Origin: an uncultured Ruminococcus sp.
Lineage (GTDB): Bacteria > Bacillota > Clostridia > Oscillospirales > Acutalibacteraceae
Reading direction: 5' to 3'
Length of the DNA stretch: 64,000 nucleotides
NCBI GenBank assembly: GCA_902777275.1
Contig: CACYTI010000015.1
Location: 21,975-85,974 of the forward strand
The notes under the pieces are model-generated. The model saw only the letters and a list, made by a program, of their open reading frames with translations. It made no database searches and was not told the origin of the DNA. Within the stretch, counting starts at the first letter, position 1; each line of letters starts with the position of its first letter. Position numbers and translations under genes: made by a program. This document shows, one piece after another, positions 25,215 to 33,644 of this stretch.

Positions 25215-27644
25215 CTATTCTGCGGAGGAAACGCCTCCGCCTCCTGCGCCGCCTCCGCCGCCGTCCGCAGCAGATTCTCCGGCTCCTCCGCCGTCGTCAG
25301 CAGGCGGATTTCCGCCTCCGGGATCGACATCAGCGCCGCTGCCCTGCCCGTAGGGGTCTGCGTCGGCTCCTGACGGAAGCTCGGCGTAAGGATCGGATGA
25401 ATCAACGAGGTCACCGGAGCTGCTGTAAGCCGAGTAATCGTCGTAGTCCGAATAATAATCGTAGTAGGATGTGTTCGGCTCGTAATAGGGCTCGCCGTAT
25501 GCCGGCATATTGTCCTCTACGTAATAGCCTACGTATTTGCCCGTGGTGTACTCGGTTGAAGTTATCAGACCGGAATTCGGATTATAGCTTGCCTTTATAA
25601 CATTTGGTGAAAGGCGGTATTCCTTGTTTTCCTTGCCCTTGAGATATTCTGTCATTACATTTTTAAAGAATTTTGCCGAGCGGGTCGTGTCGTTTATTGT
25701 TTCGGGAATATCGTAACCCGTCCATGTCGCCATTACCGCGTAGGGCGACATTCCGCAGAACCAGCAGTCCTTGTCTTCGTTGGTCGTACCGGTTTTGCCA
25801 ACGATGTCCCAGCCGGAGATCTGCGCGTACATGGCGCGTGTGTGCTGGCTGTTTACAACGTTGTAGTGGAGCAGACGGTTCATTATAGTTGCTGTCTCGG
25901 CTGAATACGCCTGACGCGGAACCGTGTCGCGGTTGTCGATTATTACGTTGCCCTCGCTGTCTGTAACGTAGTAGTAGGTGTAGGGGTCATAGTAAAGTCC
26001 GCCGTTGCCCATGTAGGTGAACGCCGCCGCCATTTCGCGGACGCTAACGCCGCCGACCATACCGCCGATCGAAAGCGAACCGATTTCGTAGGAATCCTCT
26101 TCATCAAGCTTTTTAAAGCCCATTTTTGTTGTAGCCTGCTCATAGGCCACAGAGGGACCGCCGATCATTTTCATGACCTGTACCGCCGTGGCGTTTGAGG
26201 AATACTCAATTGCCTCGGGCAGCAGCATATTGCCGAAATATGAGCCGTATGCGTTTCGCGGACCTGAGATCTTGCTTCCGTCGGAGCCGAGCTCGTAGTC
26301 CTCCACGGGCTCGTCGAGCACGACTGAGGAGAAGTAAAGCTGACGCTTTTCAATGGCTATGGGATAGACAAGCACGGGCTTTATCGCCGAACCGGGCTGC
26401 AAAGCCGAGTGTGTGGCTCTGTCCCAGTCGAGAGGACCCGTTTTTCTCTGCGAGCTTCCCACGGTGGCTATTACCCTGCCGTCAAAATCCATCAGAACCG
26501 AGCCGATCTGTATCTCGGGATCCTCGGATTTATCCATATTGAGAGCCGCGCTTTCAATATAGTCCTGCATTTTTTCGTCCATAGCGCTGTAGACATTAAG
26601 ACCCTCGGTGTAGATCTTCTCGCTCGCCGCGCCATCGCTTATGTTATAAAGCTTGGCTAAGTCGGCGCGCAGGTCGTAGATCATCTGGTTGTAGTACCAG
26701 TTCTGGACCTTGTCGTCATCATCTTCCTCGTCGTCGTCGGAATGATTGGATCCATGATTTGTAAAGGTCATGGATTTGGATTCCTCGATCGCCTTTTCAA
26801 ACTCCTCTTCGGTGATTTTGCCCTGATCGCGCATCTCATAGAGGATGTTTTCGCGGCGGACAAGGTTGTGTTCGGGATAAAGCAGAGGGTTCCAGTAAGA
26901 CGGGTTCTGAGTAATGCCCGCGATCGCCGCGCACTGCGCAAGCGAGCAATCCTTTATACTTTTTCCGAAATAAAGCTGAGCCGCCGCCTCAACGCCCTGG
27001 CAGTTGTTGCCGTAGTTGACAACGTTGAGATACGCTTCAAGGATCTGCTCCTTGGTGTATTCCTGCTCAAGCTTTATCGCCTTGCATATTTCCCGCAGCT
27101 TACGGGTGATCGACAGCTCGTTGTCGTCGGTCAGGTTTTTGATCAGCTGCTGGGTAATCGTGGAGCCGCCGTAGGAGTTTGAGCCTGTGACGAGCGAGCC
27201 CACAGCCGAAAGCGTTCTGGTCCAGTCAACGCCCTTGTGCTCAAAGAAGCGCTTGTCCTCAATGGTGACCTGCGCGTCCTTCATATACTGAGGGATCTCG
27301 GTGAAGTTTACCCATGTGCGGTCTTCCACGTTGTACAGCTTTTGCCGTTCGGTAAACTCGCCCGTGTTGCTGTCCATTACAAAGATGCGGCTGGTCTGGT
27401 TAAGCGATTTCGCCTTGAGGTCGATACCGGTCGGCTCGGCGGCGAGCTGTCCGATGTATATTCCCAGCGAAACCAGCGTTATGATGCCCGCGATAAAGCA
27501 CACCGCGAACGCGGTCAGCATAAACTTGCCCAGTCCCTTTAAGAATTTTTTTGCTCTGCTGTTCGTGTTTTTCTCGGCAGCAGCAGGTGTGTCGGGGGTT
27601 TTATCAGTGTAGTTACTGATATCTGTTTCACGTTTGTTGCGCAT
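25215..27644 (-). CDS. Class A penicillin-binding protein (transglycosylase/transpeptidase)
   Basis: Bifunctional peptidoglycan synthase. A basic cytoplasmic N-terminus and one membrane helix (about residues 38-65) precede the GT51 transglycosylase domain with the active-site EDKRFFEHKG (near residue 128) and QQLIKNLT. The transpeptidase domain carries GSAIKP (active-site SxxK, near 418), SSNA, and KTGTT (near 615). The 809 residues end in an unusual tail of about 75 residues, first Asp/Tyr/Ser-rich and then almost pure Gly/Ala/Asp. It is intact and single, with TAAAAAGGAG as RBS. The tail may be a wall-spanning spacer; its role is unknown. Confidence 0.93.
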   Translation of the reverse strand: MRNKRETDISNYTDKTPDTPAAAEKNTNSRAKKFLKGLGKFMLTAFAVCFIAGIITLVSLGIYIGQLAAEPTGIDLKAKSLNQTSRIFVMDSNTGEFTERQKLYNVEDRTWVNFTEIPQYMKDAQVTIEDKRFFEHKGVDWTRTLSAVGSLVTGSNSYGGSTITQQLIKNLTDDNELSITRKLREICKAIKLEQEYTKEQILEAYLNVVNYGNNCQGVEAAAQLYFGKSIKDCSLAQCAAIAGITQNPSYWNPLLYPEHNLVRRENILYEMRDQGKITEEEFEKAIEESKSMTFTNHGSNHSDDDEEDDDDKVQNWYYNQMIYDLRADLAKLYNISDGAASEKIYTEGLNVYSAMDEKMQDYIESAALNMDKSEDPEIQIGSVLMDFDGRVIATVGSSQRKTGPLDWDRATHSALQPGSAIKPVLVYPIAIEKRQLYFSSVVLDEPVEDYELGSDGSKISGPRNAYGSYFGNMLLPEAIEYSSNATAVQVMKMIGGPSVAYEQATTKMGFKKLDEEDSYEIGSLSIGGMVGGVSVREMAAAFTYMGNGGLYYDPYTYYYVTDSEGNVIIDNRDTVPRQAYSAETATIMNRLLHYNVVNSQHTRAMYAQISGWDIVGKTGTTNEDKDCWFCGMSPYAVMATWTGYDIPETINDTTRSAKFFKNVMTEYLKGKENKEYRLSPNVIKASYNPNSGLITSTEYTTGKYVGYYVEDNMPAYGEPYYEPNTSYYDYYSDYDDYSAYSSSGDLVDSSDPYAELPSGADADPYGQGSGADVDPGGGNPPADDGGGAGESAADGGGGGAGGGGVSSAE

Positions 27645-28055
27645 AATAACTCCTTTTTAGAGGTTCCCTGTTAAGGGCACCCTGATAATAAGGTGAAATG
27701 ATCAGGCGGCGCCGAAAGCAGCGCGGCGCACCCTTGCCTGCTTTTTTTCAGGCTGTTTTCCGCAGCCGCCGCCGTGATATTACCGTGACGGCTGCTGCAG
27801 ACGCCGACGGAAAAATCCGCGGCGCATTCCGCACACCCGAACCGTGCGGAATTGCCAAAATAAAGCACATAAATAATTAATAAACATATTTAATAGTTAT
27901 TATAGCACTTTACGATAAAAAAATAAATATGTATTTTTAATTTTTTTATAGAAAATATATGTCGGCAAGTGGTTAATTTTATGAAAATGAATGAATAATC
28001 ACGAAAAACGCGCCGATAATAAAAATAAAAACGATATGAAACGGGAGTATGGAAG
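27645..28055. other. Gene-free stretch with repeat remnants
   Basis: Between divergent genes. It holds a MITE-end fragment (TTTAGAGGTTCCC at 27657-27670), a GC-rich part with small palindromes (GCCTG/CAGGC near 27735; GCCGT/ACGGC near 27775) and an AT-rich part from 27860 that may carry promoters. No clear -35/-10 pair or RNA gene was seen. Confidence 0.5.
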
Positions 28056-28385
28056 ATGAAAAAACTGGTGTTGATCACGGGAATGATCCTGATAAGCTGC
28101 GTGCTGACGGGCAGCCTTTCCGTGCCTCAGTCCGACACGGCTGCGGAAATATCTGCAAGCTCTGCCGCGCAGGAGACCGAAACGCGGATGATCAGGGAGG
28201 GCTATGTCGTGCGCGACTATCACGGAAAAATAGCGGTGTTCAAAAACGGAAAGATGTCGCCCGTGAGGGTGACGTCAACAAGAACCGACTCGCTGCCAAA
28301 GTCCGACGCGAAAAAACTGCTTGAGGGAGTGGACGCACCCGACAAACAATCCCTTAACCGCATTTTGGAAGACTATTGCAGTTAG
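28056..28385 (+). CDS. Small exported protein, BofC-like C-terminal pattern
   Basis: A 109-residue protein with an N-terminal signal or membrane segment (LVLITGMILISCVLTGSL) and a short conserved globular part from residue 48: GYVVRDYHGKIAVFKNGK, then SLPKSDAKKLLEGV and LNRILEDYCS. This arrangement is widespread in Clostridia as a small protein of unknown function whose fold resembles the C-terminal domain of BofC, an intercompartmental regulator in sporulation. The resemblance is from memory of the pattern, not from alignment. GGGAGTATGGAAG precedes ATG 28056. A single gene followed by repeats. Confidence 0.65.
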   Translation: MKKLVLITGMILISCVLTGSLSVPQSDTAAEISASSAAQETETRMIREGYVVRDYHGKIAVFKNGKMSPVRVTSTRTDSLPKSDAKKLLEGVDAPDKQSLNRILEDYCS

Positions 28386-28621
28386 CCCGTTGCCACGGGA
28401 GGGCAGTTCGCGCTTCAAACGTTTGACAAAAACTTTACCGTTATTCACGCGTTATGACGCGGCGTTTATGGAAGGGTATCTTTTAACGACGCTGTCCAAA
28501 GCCGCCGAAAGCGCCCGCCGGCGCACGCGTTAAATGTTTCGTTGTTCGGAAACGTTTTGACAGGGGCAAGGCTTTTCCCTGCGAATTTGCTTTGAAACGG
28601 AAATAATACGTTTCAATACGA

Positions 28622-28709
28622 TTGTAGGGGAGCCCCTTGCGGGCTCCCTCGCACCGACATTATTTTTCCGTCCGATTGTCGATAGAAAACAAAATGTATG
28701 ATTCAGCGC
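28622..28709. repeat. About 88-bp dispersed repeat, copy 1
   Basis: Begins with a GTAGGGGAGCCC...GGGCTCCC hairpin and continues with GTCCGATTGTCGATAGAAAA to GATTCAGCGC. Copy 2 is at 28777-28864 with scattered differences. Confidence 0.8.
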
Positions 28710-28713
28710 TCCC

Positions 28714-28739
28714 GGGCGCACACGCGGGTGCGCCCCTAC
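28714..28739. repeat. REP palindrome, identical to one inside the RAYT gene
   Basis: Twenty-six bases with GGGCGCAC...GTGCGCCC arms. Identical to 43790-43815 and, in inverse orientation, one mismatch from 43635-43660. Confidence 0.85.
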
Positions 28740-28776
28740 GAATTGGTTTGATTCAGTTCCAAACGTTTAAAAATGG

Positions 28777-28864
28777 TTGTAGGGGAGCCCCTTGCGGGCT
28801 CCCTCACACCGGCGTTGTTTTCACGTCCGATTGTCGATAGAAAACAAAACGTTTGATTCAGCGC
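28777..28864. repeat. About 88-bp dispersed repeat, copy 2
   Basis: Direct repeat of 28622-28709. It is followed by a further dispersed segment (28865-28905) that has a diverged copy at 32069-32113. The rest of 28386-28940 shows no gene. Confidence 0.8.
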
Positions 28865-28940
28865 CCAAGGTTAACATCATATAGTTCCGACAGGCGCACA
28901 AGGACAAGGTTAACCGCTCAATTGTCCATTGTCCATTGCT

Positions 28941-30419
28941 TTAAACAAACTCTGCCGCTATGCGCTGGATCTCCGTTACGTCCTTGACGTTCACGTCGCC
29001 GTCGAGGTTGACGTCCGCGACTGCGAGTTGAGCGTCGTCAAGCTCGATGAATTCCGCCAAATACCGCTGTAGAATTGTCGCGTCCGAAATATTCACCGTG
29101 CCGTCGCTGTTCAAATCGCCTGTGAGCGGAGCGGGTTCCTCCCGTTTTAGGCAATCTCCAACGTATTGCAGAGTACCTGTTTCGCTCGGACTGTCGGCAA
29201 GCACCGCGTAAACCTTGTCTTCGATAACGCGCAGTCCGAAAAATCTCTTGTCAAAGGTGTTTTCCGCGAAAAGCGACATCTCGTCTGTTTCGGTGTCGAA
29301 GACATAAACGGCTGCCGGTGTGTTCATATAAAGGAAACCGTCCTTATGCTGGAGCGACATATACATATTTTTCCACACGCTGCCGTGACCCGTAAACCAG
29401 TACACGTCGCCGAAGTCAGCGACCTCGGAGAAGCTGTCTGTTCCTGCGTTGTAAGTGAGCAGCTTTTTCGCGGTGTCGCTTTTGTTCGGGTGATTGTTGT
29501 CAACGACGTAGACCTTGCCGCCGTCGTAGCAAAACTCCGTATTTATTTTGCGGAAGTCCATATCGTCAAAGCGGGTGTTCCGCGACGGAAAATCGCTTTC
29601 GTAACCGTAGTGCGGTTTTGACAAGCTCTCTATTTTGCTGTCGCTCAGCAGGAAGAAGGTGTGGTCGGCAAAGCCCGGACTGTCGGGGGTAACGTCGTCC
29701 CAGGTAACGTCAACGTGATAGTATTCGCCGTCTATCTCAACCTTGTTCCATTGGTGGGACATTGCTTCCGACTCGACGATCTCGCTGTTTATGCCGGCCT
29801 GCGCAAGAAGATATGAGTACGCCTCGGAGTAGCCGTAGCACTTGCCCTTTCCGTTGACCATAAGGTCGTAGGTTTCTCCCGTCAGAAGATAGCTGCTGTT
29901 CAGCACAAGCTCGTCGTGAAGGATCAGAGCCTTGTCAAAATCGGACATATCGTCGTCGATTTTGTTCAGGTACCACTGAGATTTTTCGCGGAATTCCGAG
30001 CGCATTGTCAAAACTTGGTCGTCGGTGTATTCTTCTTCGCCTATGTAGTATCCGTCGTCGTCATAAAGCAGCTTTCCCCAGTGCGGCTTTATAACAAAAA
30101 CATAATTATCCCTGCTGCTGTAGCTGAACCGTCCGCTCACGTAAAACAGCTCAGGATGAGTGCGGATAACGGCGGTGAACAGCGTTTTTGCGTCCGACGT
30201 CCCGATGCCGTAGTCGTAGATATTGATATCCGTTTCAAGGTCGTACACTCCCTTTGCGACGGCGTCGACCGCGCCTCAGTGAGCGTCGCAAAAATCCTTG
30301 AATTCCGAAATGTGACCGAAGGTCATGTCGTCGCCGAGCTGTATAGCAGAGGCGGGAACAGCCGCTAAAGTCGTCAGCGTTACCGCAGCGGAAAGCAGAG
30401 CAGTCAGTAATTTTTTCAT
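28941..30419 (-). pseudogene. Secreted transglutaminase-like protein with dockerin, interrupted by in-frame TGA
   Basis: From ATG 30419 the frame encodes a signal peptide (MKKLLTALLSAAVTLTTLAA, cleaved near PASA), then runs into TGA at 30276-30278 (codon 48). Past it the same frame continues without another stop for 444 codons. The continuation has a transglutaminase-like core (KGKCYGYSEAYSYLL; HQWNKVEIDGEYYHVDVTWDD, giving a Cys-His-Asp triad) and ends in a type I dockerin with two calcium-loop repeats (DLNSDGTVNISD; DVNLDGDVNVKD). The dockerin points to attachment to a cohesin scaffold, as in ruminococcal cellulosomes. A GTG at 30246-30248 could restart translation but would lack the signal peptide. 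Either a nonsense mutation or a sequencing error (TGG to TGA). Confidence 0.8.
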
Positions 30420-30538
30420 GTAATTCACTCCCGAATTGATACTGTTATAACCATTATATCACGCGGACGGCGTCACTTCAATTGACTAATCAGCCGTATT
30501 TGCTTTTCGCATTTTGTGACATTCCACAAAAGCGGCTG

Positions 30539-30567
30539 CATATCGCATTGAGAGAGCGCATATAAAT
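30539..30567 (+). promoter_or_regulatory. Possible sigma-E promoter of spoIIID
   Basis: GCATATC (30539-30545) and CATATAAAT (30559-30567), spaced about 14 bp, resemble the mother-cell sigma-E consensus. This agrees with the known sigma-E control of spoIIID in Bacillus. Based on motif reading only. Confidence 0.5.
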
Positions 30568-30597
30568 GGAAAAACGATCCGAACGGGAGGATTTTTC

Positions 30598-30882
30598 TTG
30601 AGAGATACGGTTGACGAGCGCGCTCTTGCGCTGGGCGTTTACATAGCGGATCAGGGGGCGACTGTCCGCGCGGCGGCAGAAAAATTCGGCGTGAGCAAAA
30701 GCACGGTGCACAAGGATGTAACGGGACGGCTGAAAACGCTGAATCCGCCGCTTTATGCGCAGGTGCGTGTTATTTTAGACATAAACAAAAGCGAGCGGCA
30801 CATACGCGGCGGCATGGCTACAAAGGAAAAATACAGGTCGCTGCAACGACCCGAAAGAGAGCCTGTTGATAATATCATATAA
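30598..30882 (+). CDS. spoIIID: Sporulation transcriptional regulator SpoIIID
   Basis: Mother-cell DNA-binding protein that switches gene expression after engulfment. The 94 residues contain the helix-turn-helix VRAAAEKFGVSKSTVHKDV (residues 21-39) and the conserved basic second DNA-binding region KSERHIRGGMATKEKY. TTG 30598 is the start, with a strong GGGAGG RBS 7 bp before it. The final residues after KYRSLQRPEREP coincide with a dispersed repeat (CAACGACCCGAAAGAGAGCC, also at 31045), so the C-terminus may have been extended by repeat DNA. It shows that the organism is, or descends from, a spore former. Confidence 0.95.
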   Translation: MRDTVDERALALGVYIADQGATVRAAAEKFGVSKSTVHKDVTGRLKTLNPPLYAQVRVILDINKSERHIRGGMATKEKYRSLQRPEREPVDNII

Positions 30883-30887
30883 AATAT

Positions 30888-31005
30888 ACCTTCCTCCAAT
30901 TCCCGCGGTCGGCTGAGCCGACAGTCAGTCCGCGCTCCTTAACGTAATAAAAAACCTTCCTCCAATTCCCACGCTAAAACGCGCCGTTGAAGGAAGGTTT
31001 TAATT
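30888..31005 (+). terminator. CCTTCCT-family terminator hairpin with a disrupted neighbour copy
   Basis: A full hairpin lies at 30950-31003 (AACCTTCCTCCAA / TTGAAGGAAGGTT, inner CGC stem, then TTTAATT). A half copy at 30888-30902 is interrupted by a GCGGTCGGCTGAGCCGACAG palindrome, suggesting one repeat inserted into another. Ends spoIIID. Confidence 0.75.
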
Positions 31006-31176
31006 ATATAAAGTGTTTAATAGGCGCCCTGCCACGTCGTGGCAACGACCCGAAAGGGAGCCGCTTGTCAGCGACTCCCCTTCGGATTTAGAAGTTTTGA
31101 AATTAACGTGAAAAACGTGGATAGCGTAATTAATAAGCTTGATGTGTTTTTCTTTTAAGCTTCTTATCTATGCTTC

Positions 31177-31392
31177 TTAGCCAACATGGGCGTCGGCGGT
31201 GTCGCCGAAGAAGTTGAATCTGAAAAGCTTGCTTTCATCATTCTTGTTGTCACAGAAGATGCTCGCCTCGGCGATCTTGCCGCCTTCGATAAGCTTGGTC
31301 AAGCCGATGAGCTGGCAAAGCTTTGATTTAAGGTTGAGTTTGTCGCCTTCTGTTGTTACAAGGTATACGTTGCCCTCGCAGGTATCAAGCAC
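31177..31392 (-). CDS. Small conserved protein of unknown function
   Basis: About 71 residues, no signal or membrane segment. The sequence (CEGNVYLVTTEGDKLNLKSKLCQLIGLTKLIEGG...IFCDNKNDESKLFRFNFFG) has an alternating pattern of short beta strands and one helix and looks like a real folded small protein seen in Clostridia, but I cannot assign a function. The start is uncertain: GTG 31392 has no good RBS, and the frame stays open upstream to 31455 (codons reading ETEFLAVLDTC) without another standard start. An ATG lies one base out of frame at 31411, so a frameshift is possible. A minus-strand promoter is at 31604-31631. Confidence 0.55.
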   Translation of the reverse strand: MLDTCEGNVYLVTTEGDKLNLKSKLCQLIGLTKLIEGGKIAEASIFCDNKNDESKLFRFNFFGDTADAHVG

Positions 31393-31603
31393 GGCGAGGA
31401 ACTCTGTTTCATGTATTCGGCTCGTTTGTTTTTTTATTATCTCCGTGTTATATTATCTTCAAGCCGAGCGATAAATATTCAGTGCGCCATTTACCATTTG
31501 GCAAATCATGATTTATTATCGACCGTTTGTTATTCGGTTGTAACTGCAGTTGCTTTAGTGAATAAAGCCGATCGTCAGGCGGACTGTTTACCTGACAATC
31601 ACC

Positions 31604-31631
31604 ATTATACTCAGTTTTTCGGAAAAGTCAA
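31604..31631 (-). promoter_or_regulatory. Sigma-A promoter upstream of the small conserved gene
   Basis: Minus strand: TTGACT (31626-31631), 16-bp spacer, TATAAT (31604-31609). It leaves a leader of about 205 nt before GTG 31392, unusually long for such a small gene. Confidence 0.75.
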
Positions 31632-32158
31632 CAATTTTCCCGATTCAGATTTGTGCAAGGCGCTGTTTGAGTATCAAATATTGCCAATTAACATTCTTGC
31701 GATTTGTGCATAATGCGCATATAAATCAAACCGAAGCTTTTGCACTCAAAATCGTCCGTCCCATTTTTTGGGCAAACGATATAAATAAACAGCCTTTTCC
31801 GAAAAATCAAAGTATTCTTTTAACGAAGTTAAAAACAGGGCCTTTCATAAAAACGCCCAATCCCGACACAAATCGCGGTCCGCCGGACCGCAAGCGTGAC
31901 GCCCGACCCGATCCGCGGCAGCTTGAAGCTGCACCCGGTCCGCGTTTCTTGCCGCTGTTTTATTTATGGGTTTTGTTCACGCGTTGGATGTTTCACTTTT
32001 AGGAGACGTTTTGACAGGGGCAAGCCCTGTCACTACAACCAATAACATCATATAGTTCATACAATAACCCAAGGTCAACAGCATATAATTTCAACGGGCA
32101 CACAAGACAGCCTTTATATCCGCGTTTGGTAATGCCGTTTAATTCCACACTCCACACT
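31632..32158. other. Gene-free stretch composed of dispersed repeats
   Basis: No credible gene. It holds the CAAGCGTGACGC/GCAGCTTGAAGCTGC repeat (31895-31950), a GTTTTGACAGGGGCAAG segment (32009-32030) shared with 28555, and a CCCAAGGT...ATCATATAGTT segment shared with 28865. Short frames here show no protein-like character. Confidence 0.6.
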
Positions 32159-32196
32159 AAAAAACCTTCCTCCAAACCACAGGTTTGAAAGAAGGT
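32159..32196. terminator. Degenerate CCTTCCT-family hairpin
   Basis: AAACCTTCCTCCAAACC pairs imperfectly with GGTTTGAAAGAAGGT. A diverged member of the terminator family, directly abutting the MITE-like element. Confidence 0.55.
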
Positions 32197-32204
32197 CAAT
32201 TATG

Positions 32205-32295
32205 GGGAACCTCTAACAATTCTCTGCCGCGCATAAGCACGGAATCTTCACGGCATAATCTTCCGCACTATGACATTGAATTATTAGAGATTCCC
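32205..32295. mobile_element. MITE-like element, 91 bp
   Basis: Terminal inverted repeats of 18 bp with three mismatches: GGGAACCTCTAACAATTC at the left; the right end read in reverse is GGGAATCTCTAATAATTC. The interior shares GCATAAGCA and GGAAT with the shorter copy at 37308-37361. TAT flanks both sides closely, a possible target duplication. No transposase of a matching type is in the window. Confidence 0.75.
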
Positions 32296-32337
32296 TATAC
32301 ATAACTGTTTATACAGTAATCCTTTAGCCGTTATTTT

Positions 32338-33624
32338 TTATTCTTGCTCTTCTATTTTCTTTTTCAGCTCTTCTCTGCCAACCGCAAGCATTAGCTTGAT
32401 GCGGTTCTCCTGATTGACCTTGGGAGCGCCGGGGTCGTAGTCGATCGTGACGATGTTCGCGTTGGGCTTGACCTCTTTGATTTTGCGGATAGCTCCCTTG
32501 CCGTTTATGTGGTTCGGCAGGCAGCCGAACGGCTGGGTACACACAATGTTCTCGTAGCCCGTTTCGGCAAGCTCAAGCATTTCGGCAGTGAGCAGCCAGC
32601 CCTCGCCCATCTTGCTGCCGTAGCCGATAACGCCCTTTACAAGCTCTTTTGTGTGGGCATATTTATGCGGCGGAACAAAATTGAACCTCTCCGCCGACTC
32701 TATCATCAGCGTTTCCAGACTTGTGATGTAATCGAGGAGCCGTTTGCAGAACTCATATTTGATTCGGTTGCCGCCGAACATCTTGTAGTCCTCAATGCGG
32801 TTATCGACCTTGAACGAAGCGAAGCCCATAAGGCCGGGCAGACAGACCTCGCAATCCTGCTCGGCTAAAAAATCCTCAAGACCGTTGTTCGCCATTCGGG
32901 AATATTTTACGTAGATCTCACCGACAATACCCACCTTTACCTTGGGCACGCGGTTCAGCGCGATTTTTGAGAAATCCTTTGTCAGCTTGTGAAGGTTCTC
33001 GTCAACCTCCTCAAGCGTATAGCCCTTGCCGTCGATAAGCAAATTCGAGATCCTGTCGCTCCAGCTTTCGACAAGAGCCATTGTTTCGCCCTTGTTTACC
33101 TCGTAGGGCTTTGTCTGGTTTGACAGAAGCATAAGCTGGTCGCCGTAAACCAAGCCGCCAACAAAACGCCTGATAAGCGGCAGGGTGAGAGAAAAGCCGC
33201 TGTTTTTTTCCATGCCGAAGCTGAGAGAAATTACGGGTACAAATGCGAAGCCCGCTTTTTTGAGCGCCTTGCGCAGCAGGTGGATATAGTTTGAGGCGCG
33301 GCAGCCGCCGCCCGTCTGAGTCATCATCAGCGCGGTTTTGTGAACGTCGTATTTGCCGCTTTGAAGCGCGTTGATGAACTGCCCGATAACGAGCAGCGCG
33401 GGGTAGCAGGTGTCGTTGTGAACATATTTCAGTCCCGTTTGGGCTATTTCGGGACCCGTGGTTTCAAGCAGCTCACAGTTGTAGCCGAAGCTGCGGAACA
33501 CAGAGGCGAGAATGCGGAAGTGAATGGGCGCCATGTTGGGCATTAGGATTTTGTAGCCCTCGCGCTTCATCTGCTTTGTAAACATCAGGCGCCCTGTTTT
33601 TTTGTCATACTTTAATTCAGCCAT
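32338..33624 (-). CDS. 2-hydroxyacyl-CoA dehydratase-like protein, C-terminal module of activase pair
   Basis: A 428-residue cytosolic protein related to the BcrB/HgdA-type dehydratase subunits that bind a 4Fe-4S cluster. Conserved features include HNDTCYPALLVIGQF (near residue 75), MTQTGGGCRASNYI (near 105) and CTQPFGCLPNH near the C-terminus, whose cysteines are likely cluster ligands. It begins 20 bp after the activase gene. In many Clostridia one protein of about 1400 residues covers both genes, and the summed length here (967 + 428) matches that. The real substrate of this family is not established. Confidence 0.82.
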   Translation of the reverse strand: MAELKYDKKTGRLMFTKQMKREGYKILMPNMAPIHFRILASVFRSFGYNCELLETTGPEIAQTGLKYVHNDTCYPALLVIGQFINALQSGKYDVHKTALMMTQTGGGCRASNYIHLLRKALKKAGFAFVPVISLSFGMEKNSGFSLTLPLIRRFVGGLVYGDQLMLLSNQTKPYEVNKGETMALVESWSDRISNLLIDGKGYTLEEVDENLHKLTKDFSKIALNRVPKVKVGIVGEIYVKYSRMANNGLEDFLAEQDCEVCLPGLMGFASFKVDNRIEDYKMFGGNRIKYEFCKRLLDYITSLETLMIESAERFNFVPPHKYAHTKELVKGVIGYGSKMGEGWLLTAEMLELAETGYENIVCTQPFGCLPNHINGKGAIRKIKEVKPNANIVTIDYDPGAPKVNQENRIKLMLAVGREELKKKIEEQE

Positions 33625-33644
33625 AATTCAATCCTTTTCCGCCG

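Noticed and set aside
30246-30278. In-frame TGA as selenocysteine or recoded tryptophan
   Set aside because: TGA is used as a normal stop by several intact genes here, no SECIS-like hairpin is evident right after it, and the position is not a catalytic site.
31667-32002. Possible protein-coding gene in the gap before the dehydratase-like gene
   Set aside because: No RBS, atypical composition, and half of it consists of dispersed repeat sequence.
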